48,081 bases of DNA from positions 393,048-441,128 of the forward strand of contig NZ_JAAFZT010000035.1 in the NCBI RefSeq assembly GCF_013336795.1, read 5' to 3'. Made by a program: the position numbers and the translations under genes. Under the pieces are notes generated by a model that had not been told where the DNA came from, did not search any database, and saw only the letters and a program-made list of their open reading frames with translations. This document shows, piece by piece, positions 9,839-17,547 of this stretch. The stretch is from Alteripontixanthobacter muriae. GTDB lineage: Bacteria; Pseudomonadota; Alphaproteobacteria; Sphingomonadales; Sphingomonadaceae. Positions within the stretch are counted from its first letter, which is position 1, and the number at the start of each line of letters is the position of its first letter.

Positions 9839-10710
9839 GGCGTATCCTGTGGTGGTGCCGGGGGCGGCACTTGCACCTCAGCGGCGGCTGGCGCGATCTG
9901 CGCGATATAGGTGCGCGCGGTCTCCGCTTCGGCGCTTTGCGGGGCAAGGTCGATGGCGGATTGCCAGCTCTTGCGGGCGGCGTCTTCGCGTCCGGACAGG
10001 ATGGCGATGGTGCCAGCCTCCAGCGCGGTTGCGGGGTCACGAGGCAACAGGGCGGCGGCGCGCTCGATCTGTATCTGCGCCCGCTCCAGATCGTTCATCC
10101 GCCGCGACAGGGTGGCCGACAGCAGCCAGGCCTGCCCGTCCTCCGCATTGGTTTCGCGCGCATATTGCAGGGCCGACGCAGCCTCCGCCTCGCGTCCTGC
10201 AGACAGCAGGGCGACAGCGCGGTCGATGGCGATCTCGGCAGCCAGGTCGGGGCGCTGCGTGGCCAGCGCATCCGCTTCCGCGCCTGACAAGAGCGCGACA
10301 GCGGCCTCGGTGTCTCCGGCCGCCAGCGCACTGTTGCCGGCAAGAGCACCATAGCGGGCAAGCGCGGCGGCATTGGTCGGTTCGGCTGAAGATCGTGCCG
10401 CTTCGAACGCCCGGCGCGCTGCCGGGTAATCGCCGGACTGGCTGAGTGCGACACCCAGGCAATGCCGGGCCTCAGCAAGGCCGGGTTCCTGCGCGACCCA
10501 TGAACGGGCCTGACCAAGCCCTTCGGCAGGATTGCCGCTGGCGATTGTCGCGAGGCAAGTCGCCAGCCGCCGCAATGCGGCATCTTCTGTGGGTTCGGCG
10601 TTCTGCTCCGCGCGATCCCGTCGGGGGATCGGCAGAGGCTGGATCGGCAGTTCGAAGGGTGCGGCCTGCATCGTCAGGACGGCGAACGGCGACAGCAGCA
10701 TCAGGGACAT
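9835..10710 (-). CDS. TPR-repeat protein, probably periplasmic
   Basis: A 291-aa tetratricopeptide-repeat protein of unknown partner. From the ATG at 10710 the N-terminus MSLMLLSPFAVLTMQAAP could be a signal peptide, which suggests export. At least four helix-turn-helix repeats are visible, for example EARHCLGVALSQSGDYPAARRAFEAA, a region around LAEAIDRAVALLSAGREAEAASALQYA-like residues, and PATALEAGTIAILSGREDAARKSWQSAIDLAP-like residues. A proline-rich tail ends the protein. The start was set by coupling: its first ten bases overlap the end of the upstream hydrolase gene, and its own stop overlaps the start of the luciferase-like gene. An open frame to 10875 exists but lies inside the hydrolase gene. 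Confidence 0.75.
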   Translation of the reverse strand: MSLMLLSPFAVLTMQAAPFELPIQPLPIPRRDRAEQNAEPTEDAALRRLATCLATIASGNPAEGLGQARSWVAQEPGLAEARHCLGVALSQSGDYPAARRAFEAARSSAEPTNAAALARYGALAGNSALAAGDTEAAVALLSGAEADALATQRPDLAAEIAIDRAVALLSAGREAEAASALQYARETNAEDGQAWLLSATLSRRMNDLERAQIQIERAAALLPRDPATALEAGTIAILSGREDAARKSWQSAIDLAPQSAEAETARTYIAQIAPAAAEVQVPPPAPPQDTP

Positions 10711-11489
10711 GGCAAACCTTTCGTCGATTTCGCGAAAGGGTCGAGATCGTCGATCACGCGCAGGAGCAGCGCGACATCCTCGTCTCTCGACATGCGGTGG
10801 TCCGCACCCTTGACCAGCAGAACCTGTATGTCTTCCGAACCGAGCGCTTCGGCGAGGCGCAGGCTCGTCTGCCACGGCACATCGGCATCACGCTGACCGT
10901 GCAGCAGGCGGACAGGGCAATCCAGCGGCACGGCGCTGCCGAGCATTTCGTGCCCGACCGCATCCTGCCAGAACGAGGCGTATGTAGGCGTCGGTTCGGG
11001 TCCGTAGGGATTGTCCTCCAGCACGGTCTCACCCCTGCGAAGCTGCGCTTTCTGATCGGCTTCGAAGCCCCAGTCGGAAAAGTCGGGCGCGGCGGCGATG
11101 CCCACCATTCCGGCAAGGCGGCTGCTTCCTGACGCGAGACCGAGCGCGACCAGCAGCATCAGCCAGCCGCCCATACTGGAGCCGACAAGGGTCACAGGCC
11201 CGCTCACCCGCTCGGCGATCAGGGTCAGCACTTCATCCCGCCAGCGGCTTAGCGTTCCATCCGCGAAGTCGCTTCCGCTACGGCCGCACCCGGAATAGTC
11301 GAGCAGCAGGCATCCGCGCCCCTGTTCCTGTGCATGGGCGAACAGGGCCGTGGCCTTGCCGCCGTCCATGTCCGACATGTAGCCGGGCAGGAACACGAGG
11401 GTGGGCCGCGAATCGAGAGCTGCGGGCGGAGCGTGGCGAAAGGCGATGCGGCGCCCGCATGGCATGGAGTGGTAGGCGATATCCTGCAT
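10701..11489 (-). CDS. Alpha/beta hydrolase
   Basis: A serine hydrolase of about 262 aa with the alpha/beta fold, similar in layout to ABHD10-like esterases or thioesterases. It has an oxyanion segment near FLPGYMSDMDGGKA, a nucleophile elbow GSSMGG (serine in VTLVGSSMGGWL), an acid in LHGQRDADVPW and a histidine in KGADHRMSR. A DYSGCGRSG motif lies before the elbow, as in many such hydrolases. The ATG at 11489 was chosen; a TTG at 11525 would add 12 residues, and neither has a strong ribosome site. It heads the operon with the TPR and luciferase-like genes and is 58 bp downstream of the XRE regulator gene. The substrate is unknown. Confidence 0.82.
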   Translation of the reverse strand: MQDIAYHSMPCGRRIAFRHAPPAALDSRPTLVFLPGYMSDMDGGKATALFAHAQEQGRGCLLLDYSGCGRSGSDFADGTLSRWRDEVLTLIAERVSGPVTLVGSSMGGWLMLLVALGLASGSSRLAGMVGIAAAPDFSDWGFEADQKAQLRRGETVLEDNPYGPEPTPTYASFWQDAVGHEMLGSAVPLDCPVRLLHGQRDADVPWQTSLRLAEALGSEDIQVLLVKGADHRMSRDEDVALLLRVIDDLDPFAKSTKGLPCP

Positions 11490-11546
11490 ATCGGCCGAGA
11501 TGGGCTTGGCTTGAGCGGCATGCAAGGTAGCGCCTGCAGGGCCGAT

Positions 11547-11741
11547 TCAATTCTCGGGCACGAAGATCTCTTCGATCGGCATGGCGAACAGTGCGGCAAT
11601 CCGAAAGGCGAGCGGTAATGAAGGATCGTATTTGCCTGTTTCGATCGCATTGACGCTCTGGCGCGAGATGGCCAGCCGTTCGGCCAGATCGCTCTGCGTC
11701 CAGTCCCGCTCGGCGCGCAGCACCTTGAGGCGGTTCTTCAT
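11547..11741 (-). CDS. Small XRE/Cro-CI family transcriptional regulator
   Basis: A 64-aa DNA-binding protein consisting of one helix-turn-helix domain (MKNRLKVLRAERDWTQSD, then LAERLAISRQSVNAIETGKY). It ends in the FRIAALFAMPIEEIF segment typical of short YozG/HTH_3 repressors. It needs no other domain and probably binds as a dimer. Its ATG overlaps the stop of the membrane-protein gene upstream (ATGA). Such small regulators are usually the last gene of an operon with membrane proteins and repress their own promoter. A fitting palindrome lies over the promoter at 12545-12562. The open frame continues upstream to 11876, but this sits inside the neighbour and does not look like protein of this family. 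Confidence 0.85.
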   Translation of the reverse strand: MKNRLKVLRAERDWTQSDLAERLAISRQSVNAIETGKYDPSLPLAFRIAALFAMPIEEIFVPEN

Positions 11742-12349
11742 CCTTCGGCCCGGTCTTTCTTGCGCAGCGCCATCCAGCCCTGCCCCGCGCCCATGCCGAT
11801 CGCCCAGACCGGCACCGCCCACCACCCCGGCACATGGGGCACCAGTTCGAACGTCTCGAGAAAACCGTAGAAACAACCCACCGACAGCACCGCGCCAAGC
11901 CCGACGAGATTGGCGATCATCGAGCGGTGGCGCAGATATTCGTCATCCTCTTCGACCAGATAGCGCGCCATGGTCCATACCATCGCGAGCGTGGGGACAA
12001 CCGGCAGCAGCGCGACGGCAAAGGCGACCGCGCCGGCCAGGTCGAACCGCTCGTTCAGCCACACTGCTATGCCGAGGCCGAGCATATAGCCGAAGGATGC
12101 GAGCATGAAGCGGCGGTTGTAGCGCACGATAGCCGGGCTCAGCATGCCGCAGCGCTTTTGCCTGTCCATTCCCGTCCGCACCAGCGGGACCATCCACAGC
12201 ATGGCGGCGGCCATCAGGATGAAGCCGGTCGGCGCGTTGATCGCACCGCTGAGCCTCAACCCGGCGATAGCGCCGAACGAGCCCAGCATCATGCCGGCAT
12301 AGAAGCCCGGACGCTGCCGCCAGCCGCTGGCGCTCTCCTGGGCCATCAT
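11738..12349 (-). CDS. Integral membrane protein of unknown function, partner of the XRE regulator
   Basis: A 203-aa inner-membrane protein with about six hydrophobic segments: around GFYAGMMLGSFGAIAGL, TGFILMAAAMLWMVPLV, RFMLASFGYMLGLGIAVWL, GAVAFAVALLPVVPTLAMV, MIANLVGLGAVLSVGCFYGF and WWAVPVWAIGMGAGQGW. I do not recognise a named family. The layout (membrane protein, then 64-aa XRE regulator) is common in sphingomonads. Two adjacent ATG codons (12349 and 12346) follow GGTGAA. The first overlaps the stop of a 58-aa gene upstream (ATGA) and the gene's own stop overlaps the regulator start, so all three are one coupled unit. Confidence 0.75.
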   Translation of the reverse strand: MMAQESASGWRQRPGFYAGMMLGSFGAIAGLRLSGAINAPTGFILMAAAMLWMVPLVRTGMDRQKRCGMLSPAIVRYNRRFMLASFGYMLGLGIAVWLNERFDLAGAVAFAVALLPVVPTLAMVWTMARYLVEEDDEYLRHRSMIANLVGLGAVLSVGCFYGFLETFELVPHVPGWWAVPVWAIGMGAGQGWMALRKKDRAEG

Positions 12350-12522
12350 GGTTTCACCGCGCAGGTCGCGCGGCATCCGCGGCGCAAGGTCAGGACTGCC
12401 AACGCCGGAATCACGATCAGCAAACCTTGCGAAAGCTCGGTATCCATGAAGCTGGCCCTTCCCATCCCGGCGATGAACAGCATGGCGGCAGCCCATGAAA
12501 GGGCGCGAACGACATTGGGCAT
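12346..12522 (-). CDS. 58-aa small membrane protein, first gene of the XRE operon
   Basis: A short gene found by reading upstream of the membrane-protein gene. It starts MPNVVRALSWAAAMLFIAGM, has a second hydrophobic run (GLLIVIPALAVLTL), and ends in a basic, cysteine-containing tail (RRGCRATCAVKP). Two transmembrane helices with both ends in the cytoplasm fit. GGGAGA lies 7 bases before the ATG, and the stop overlaps the next gene by four bases (ATGA). A TTGACA-type promoter stands a short way upstream. No function can be assigned, but its place as first gene and its coupling support it being real. Confidence 0.65.
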   Translation of the reverse strand: MPNVVRALSWAAAMLFIAGMGRASFMDTELSQGLLIVIPALAVLTLRRGCRATCAVKP

Positions 12523-12544
12523 AAGACAATCTCCCTTGGCACTT

Positions 12545-12584
12545 TGTAAGGTAAGCTTTACATCCTCCGAATGAAGTATGTCAA
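12545..12584 (-). promoter_or_regulatory. Promoter with overlapping palindrome for the XRE operon
   Basis: Read on the minus strand, a perfect -35 box TTGACA (12584-12579) is followed after 16 bases by TGTAAA (12562-12557) as a -10 element. The -10 lies inside an imperfect 18-base palindrome with arms TGTAA and TTACA (12545-12562). A wider TGTCA/TGACA pair (12579-12583 and 12600-12604) encloses the -35 side. The position suits autorepression by the 64-aa XRE protein encoded at the end of the operon; this is inference. Confidence 0.55.
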
Positions 12585-12721
12585 GTTTGCTTTCCTAAAT
12601 GACAAGGGCGCTGGTCGGGCGCGCACTCGCGGCCCGATGTCCCGGCTGGGCGCTTCCCATCTGAGCAATCCGCCTCTATCTAGTCGCCCTCCCTTCCTTT
12701 CGACTGACGAGCTGCCTTTAC

Positions 12722-14740
12722 ATGTCCGAGATGATCCGAATCACCCTGCCCGACGGTACCGCGCGCGAGGTCGAGCGCGGGACGACCCCGGCGGATGTGG
12801 CGGCAGCGATCGGCCCGCGTCTTGCCAAGGCGGCCATCGCAGCTCGTGTCGATGGCGAAGTGCGCGACATCACGCGCCCCTTCGAAGGCGATGCGCAGCT
12901 GGCCCTGATCACCAGCCGCGACGAGGCGGAGGCGCTGGAGCTCGCCCGCCACGATTACGCGCATGTGCTGGCCGAAGCGGTGCAGCAATTGTGGCCCGAT
13001 ACGCAGATCACCTTCGGCCCCGCGACCGATGACGGCTTCTATTACGACTTCGCGCCCTCTGCCGAACGCGGACCCTTCACCGAAGAGGATCTGCCGGTCA
13101 TCGAGGAGCGGATGCGTGCGATCATTGCCGCCGACAAGCCGCTCATCCGCGAGGAATGGGACCGCGACCGGCTGATCGCGTGGTTTCAGGAACAGGGCGA
13201 AAGCTTCAAGGCCGAGTGGGCCGCCGAACTGCCCGAAGGCGAGCCGCTGACGGTCTACCACTCCGGCCCCATCGGCGCCGAGGACACCTGGCTCGACCTC
13301 TGCCGCGGCCCGCATCTCGCCAGCACCGGCAAGCTCGACCCGCAGGCCTTCGCTTTGACGCGGGTGTCGGGTGCCTACTGGCGCGGCGACCAGTCGAATG
13401 CGATGCTCAGCCGCATCTATGGCACCGGCTGGCTGAACAGGAAGCAGCTCGCCCAGCACATGGAGCGGCTGGAAGAAGCGGCCAAACGCGATCACCGCAA
13501 GCTGGGCCGCGAGATGGACCTGTTTCATTTGCAGGAAGAAGCGCATGGCAGCGTCTTCTGGCATCCCAACGGTTACAAGATCTGGCGCGAACTCGAAAGC
13601 TATATGCGCCGGGCGATGGATGGCGGCGGCTATCAGGAGATCAAGACGCCGCAGGTCATGGATGCCCGGCAATGGGAGCAGTCCGGCCATTGGGGTAAAT
13701 ATCGCGAGAACATGTTCGTCATCCCCGACGAAGTGCCGAACAGCACCGATGACGGCGCGCTGGTGTCGGACGATGCGCAATGGATGGCGCTGAAGCCGAT
13801 GAACTGCCCGGCCCATGTGCTGGTCTTCAAGCAGGGCATCACTTCCTATCGCGACCTGCCGATCCGGCTGGGCGAGATGGGCTGCTGCCACCGCAACGAA
13901 CCGCACGGCGCGCTGCACGGGCTGATGCGCGTGCGCCAGTTCACGCAAGACGATGCGCATATCTTCTGCACCGAAGCGCAGGTCGTCGCCGAGGTTCGCA
14001 AGTTCTGCGAGCTGGCGGACCGTGTCTATCGCGAACTTGGTTTCGAAGGCTACTCGATCAAGCTGGCGACCCGGCCAGAACAGCGCTTCGGCTCCGACGC
14101 AGACTGGGACAAGGCGGAAGAGGAACTACGCAATGCCGTGCGCGAGGCCGGCATGGCCACCGACGATTACGGCTGGGAAGAACTGGAAGGCGAAGGCGCA
14201 TTCTATGCGCCCAAGCTGGAGTGGCACCTGACCGACGCCATCGGGCGCACCTGGCAGGTCGGCACCATCCAGTCGGACCGGGTGCTGCCCGAACGGCTGG
14301 ACGCGACCTATGTGGGCGAGGATGGCAATAAGCACCGCCCGGTCATGCTGCACCGGGCAATCTTCGGCAGCTACGAACGCTTCATCGGCATCCTTATCGA
14401 ACATTATGCCGGCAAGCTGCCGCTGTGGCTCGCCCCGGTGCAGGCGGTGGTCGCAACCATCGTGTCCGATGCCGACGATTACGCCGGCGAGGTCATGAAG
14501 CGCCTGCGCGATGCGGGGCTGCGGGTGGAAAGAGACCTGCGCAACGAGAAGATCAACTACAAGGTCAGAGAACACAGCCTCGCCAAGGTTCCGCACCTGC
14601 TCGTCGTCGGCAAGCGCGAGGCCGAGGAAGGCACCGTCGCCATTCGGACGCTCGGTGAAAAGGACCAGCGGGTCATATCGCTGGAGGAAGCCGTGGAGAT
14701 GCTGACCGAAGGGGCGGCGGCACCAGACCAGCGCAATTAA
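12722..14740 (+). CDS. thrS: Threonine--tRNA ligase
   Basis: Class II aminoacyl-tRNA synthetase that charges tRNA-Thr in the cytoplasm. The 672-aa length and domain order fit. An N-terminal TGS domain ([20 protein letters not shown]) is followed by the editing domain with [16 protein letters not shown], the catalytic core with [11 protein letters not shown] (zinc-binding Cys and His) and [20 protein letters not shown] (motif 2). After [21 protein letters not shown] (motif 3) comes the anticodon-binding domain ([15 protein letters not shown]). No tRNA-like or T-box leader was seen in the roughly 200 bp upstream. The last four bases overlap the convergent agmatine deiminase gene. Confidence 0.97.
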   Translation: MSEMIRITLPDGTAREVERGTTPADVAAAIGPRLAKAAIAARVDGEVRDITRPFEGDAQLALITSRDEAEALELARHDYAHVLAEAVQQLWPDTQITFGPATDDGFYYDFAPSAERGPFTEEDLPVIEERMRAIIAADKPLIREEWDRDRLIAWFQEQGESFKAEWAAELPEGEPLTVYHSGPIGAEDTWLDLCRGPHLASTGKLDPQAFALTRVSGAYWRGDQSNAMLSRIYGTGWLNRKQLAQHMERLEEAAKRDHRKLGREMDLFHLQEEAHGSVFWHPNGYKIWRELESYMRRAMDGGGYQEIKTPQVMDARQWEQSGHWGKYRENMFVIPDEVPNSTDDGALVSDDAQWMALKPMNCPAHVLVFKQGITSYRDLPIRLGEMGCCHRNEPHGALHGLMRVRQFTQDDAHIFCTEAQVVAEVRKFCELADRVYRELGFEGYSIKLATRPEQRFGSDADWDKAEEELRNAVREAGMATDDYGWEELEGEGAFYAPKLEWHLTDAIGRTWQVGTIQSDRVLPERLDATYVGEDGNKHRPVMLHRAIFGSYERFIGILIEHYAGKLPLWLAPVQAVVATIVSDADDYAGEVMKRLRDAGLRVERDLRNEKINYKVREHSLAKVPHLLVVGKREAEEGTVAIRTLGEKDQRVISLEEAVEMLTEGAAAPDQRN

Positions 14741-15720
14741 GCTGCTAAGGCAGGCATTTGCTGGCTGGCGCAGTGGAACCCGCCACCGCCGGCCAACACT
14801 GCATCGGCCGGCAGGCCGATGACGGCACGGTCAGGGAACAGTTCGGCAATGGCGGCAACGCCGTCGGGATCGTGCTGGCTACCGAAGGTCGGCACCACGA
14901 CCAGCTTGCTGGTGATGGCGAAATTCACGTAGCTGGCGGGCTCCATCAGGTAGCCGCGCGTGATGAGCCCGGGCGAGGGGATCTGGCGCACTTCAACCCC
15001 GAAGTCCCGAGCCCGCGCCTTGGCGTCGGCGTAGATCGCAGCATTCGGATCGTCCCACCCGGTGGCGCGCGGTAGGCATAGCGTGTTGGCTGCGACGAAG
15101 CGGGCAAGATTGTCCACATGCCCGTCGGTGTGGTCGTTGATCAGCCCGTCACCCAGCCAGAGCACGCGGCCGAAGCCGAGATCGCGTGCCAGCCGCTCTT
15201 CGATTTCGGAGCGGGTTAGCGACGGGTTCCGGTTCGGGTTCAGCAGGCATTGTTCGGTCGTGACGACCAGGCCGGTTCCATCGCCGTCCACTGCGCCGCC
15301 TTCCAGAATCCAGTCTGCCGTGGTTAGCGGCAGACCTGCATCATCGGCCAGTTCGGCGCCGATGGTCTCGTCACCCGGCATCCGGTATTTTTCGCCCCAG
15401 CCGTTGAAGGCAAAACGCCTCGCCTCCCGAACGCCGCGGGATTGCACCACCAGCGGCCCGGTATCGCGCAGCCAGATATCGCCGAATTCACGCCGTTCCA
15501 GTGTGACCCCGCCGCTCACCAGAGTGCGGGCATGCGCCTCGTTCGCGGCATCTCGGACCAGCAGGCGGACTTCCTGTCCGCTTTCGGCCACCGCATTGGC
15601 GAAGGCGGCGATCTGCTCCTGCGCGCGGGACAGATGGCCGGGCCATTCTTCCGCCGCATGCGGGAAGCCGATCCATAACCAGTCCTGCGGCGCCCATTCG
15701 GGCGGCATGATCACGCTCAT
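14737..15720 (-). CDS. aguA: Agmatine deiminase (peptidyl-arginine deiminase fold)
   Basis: Cytoplasmic enzyme that hydrolyses agmatine to N-carbamoylputrescine and ammonia in putrescine synthesis. The 327-aa protein shows the family marks: [16 protein letters not shown] at the start, [28 protein letters not shown] and [12 protein letters not shown]. The catalytic cysteine lies near the end in [17 protein letters not shown] at 15744 would add eight residues, but the ATG at 15720 gives the usual N-terminus. It starts 42 bp after the M28 peptidase stop in the same direction and may be co-transcribed. No carbamoylputrescine amidase gene follows, so the next step is encoded elsewhere. A related peptidylarginine deiminase activity is possible but less likely. 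Confidence 0.88.
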   Translation of the reverse strand: MSVIMPPEWAPQDWLWIGFPHAAEEWPGHLSRAQEQIAAFANAVAESGQEVRLLVRDAANEAHARTLVSGGVTLERREFGDIWLRDTGPLVVQSRGVREARRFAFNGWGEKYRMPGDETIGAELADDAGLPLTTADWILEGGAVDGDGTGLVVTTEQCLLNPNRNPSLTRSEIEERLARDLGFGRVLWLGDGLINDHTDGHVDNLARFVAANTLCLPRATGWDDPNAAIYADAKARARDFGVEVRQIPSPGLITRGYLMEPASYVNFAITSKLVVVPTFGSQHDPDGVAAIAELFPDRAVIGLPADAVLAGGGGFHCASQQMPALAA

Positions 15721-15762
15721 CCTATCGCGGATCCCTTGCAGCAATCGCGCCAGCGGCCGAGT

Positions 15763-17481
15763 TCAGCAGCCCAGACCATTGGCGCAATTGACGTCGCGAG
15801 CTTCCTTGAACTCGTCCCCTTCGACCCAGTTCGGCCAGGCCTCGCTCATCGCCATCATCCGTCCCAGACGGTAGAACAGCTGCAGATCGTTCAGCGCACC
15901 AGACCAGTCCCAATTGGGATCATATTCGTCATTGGGACCGTGATAGGCGCTTTCGGTATAGGCCTTCGCCACGGCAGCGCCTGCTTCGACACCGCCTGTC
16001 ACCAGATCTTCCCCCCCATCGACATACAGCATCGGCACGCCGCGCTTGGCGAAGCTGAAATGGTCGGAGCGGTAGTAGTACCCTTTTTCCGGCGTCGGTT
16101 CGGGCGTGGCACGGCGGCCTTCCGCCAGCAGCGCCTTGGTCAGAAACGCGTCGAGCTCGCTCTTGCCGCCGCCGACGACGGTCACGTCGCGGGCAGGCCC
16201 GGCGATGAACATTGCGTCCATATTTACGCCGCCGACGGTCTGCGACAGCGGGAAGACCGGATTGGCAGCATAATATTCGCTGCCGAGCAGGCCCTGTTCC
16301 TCGGCCGTGACGGCAAGGAACACGAGGCTGCGTTCGGCCGGTCCGGCATCGGCATGCGCTTCCGCAAGTGCTACCAGAGCGGCGGTGCCGGTCGCATTGT
16401 CGATCGCTCCGTTGCAGATGTCATCACCGGTCGCGTCGGGAGTGCAGCGGCCGAGGTGATCCCAATGCGCGGTATGCATGACATATTCGTCGGGACGTTC
16501 ATTGCCCGGCAGGATGCCGATCACGTTCTTCGACTGGAACTTGCGAATCGCATTATCGAAGCTGGTGGAGGCCGTCAGCCCCAGCGGTACGGCACGAAAA
16601 CCGCGCTGCTTCGCCCGTGCGCTCAGGGCCGAAAGGTCCTGCCCCGCCGCCTGCATGATGCGTTCGGCGACAGGCTTCTGGATCCAGCCGTTGACCTGCG
16701 TTTCGTCCATGTTGCCATTCGCGGTCTGGGCGAAGCTCTGCGGGCCGCTCCAGCTGGATTCCACGACATTCCAGCCATAGGCGGCCGGGTAGGTATCGTG
16801 GATGATCAAGGCACCGGCAGCGCCCTGCCGCGCGGCTTCCTCATATTTATAGGTCCAGCGGCCGTAATAGGTCATGGCGCGGCCGTTGAAGTCGCCTTCC
16901 ATCCCCTGCTGTTCGTAATCGGGATCGTTCACGAGGATGACGGCGGTCTTGCCCCTCATGTCCACGCCGGCATAATCGTTCCAGCCCTTCTCAGGGGCGT
17001 TGATGCCATAGCCGACAAAGACCAGCTCGCTGTCGTCCAGAACGGTACGTTCATTTTCGCGATAGGTGACGCCGACCCAGTCGTCGGCGAATTCGAAGCG
17101 CATGGCCTCGCCATTGCCGGCGACGGTGAGGGGCGCGTAATCGCTGCCGGTGATTTCTACGAGCGGCACTTCCTGCACCCATGAGCCTTTGTTGCCGGGC
17201 TGCAGTCCGGCCTTGGCAAAGCGGTCAATCAGCAGGGAAACCGTCTTTTCCTCGCCAACGGTGCCGGGCGCGCGGCCCTCGAATTCGTCGGACGAGAGAG
17301 TGCGCGTCACGTCTTTCATGATCGACAGGTCGATGGTGCCGGGGGCGACGTCGGGAATGGACGCATCGCCCAGCATTGTCGCGGGACGGGTCTGGTCCTG
17401 ACCGGATTGCGTAGTGCTGCAGCCTGCCAGCGCAAGGGCCGTGCCGCTCAGCATGGCAGTAGCGAAAATGTTGCGGATCAT
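15763..17481 (-). CDS. M28 family zinc peptidase, lipoprotein
   Basis: A 572-aa secreted metallo-aminopeptidase. The N-terminus MIRNIFATAMLSGTALALAGC is a lipoprotein signal with the lipid-bearing Cys at 21, so it is anchored in a membrane facing the periplasm. A protease-associated (PA) insert lies about residues 130-290, and the M28 core follows. The zinc ligands are visible as HTAHWDHLG, GAIDNATGT, AVTAEEQGLLGSEYY, GGVNMDAM and YRSDHFSFAKRG. The frame stays open to 18663, but that region is the antisense of glnE. The start at 17481 is fixed by the lipobox. It is divergent from glnE with a 66-bp gap. Confidence 0.9.
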   Translation of the reverse strand: MIRNIFATAMLSGTALALAGCSTTQSGQDQTRPATMLGDASIPDVAPGTIDLSIMKDVTRTLSSDEFEGRAPGTVGEEKTVSLLIDRFAKAGLQPGNKGSWVQEVPLVEITGSDYAPLTVAGNGEAMRFEFADDWVGVTYRENERTVLDDSELVFVGYGINAPEKGWNDYAGVDMRGKTAVILVNDPDYEQQGMEGDFNGRAMTYYGRWTYKYEEAARQGAAGALIIHDTYPAAYGWNVVESSWSGPQSFAQTANGNMDETQVNGWIQKPVAERIMQAAGQDLSALSARAKQRGFRAVPLGLTASTSFDNAIRKFQSKNVIGILPGNERPDEYVMHTAHWDHLGRCTPDATGDDICNGAIDNATGTAALVALAEAHADAGPAERSLVFLAVTAEEQGLLGSEYYAANPVFPLSQTVGGVNMDAMFIAGPARDVTVVGGGKSELDAFLTKALLAEGRRATPEPTPEKGYYYRSDHFSFAKRGVPMLYVDGGEDLVTGGVEAGAAVAKAYTESAYHGPNDEYDPNWDWSGALNDLQLFYRLGRMMAMSEAWPNWVEGDEFKEARDVNCANGLGC

Positions 17482-17547
17482 AAAAGCCCTCGACCTCGGA
17501 TTACGTGATGCATCTCGTATTACAGACCGGTCCGGGCTGGGCAAGAT

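Noticed and set aside
12523-12721. T-box or similar leader before thrS
   Set aside because: No T-box sequence or long leader structure was seen; T-boxes are not usual in proteobacteria.
12680-13960. 426-codon open frame opposite thrS
   Set aside because: Antisense to thrS; no domain or ribosome site.
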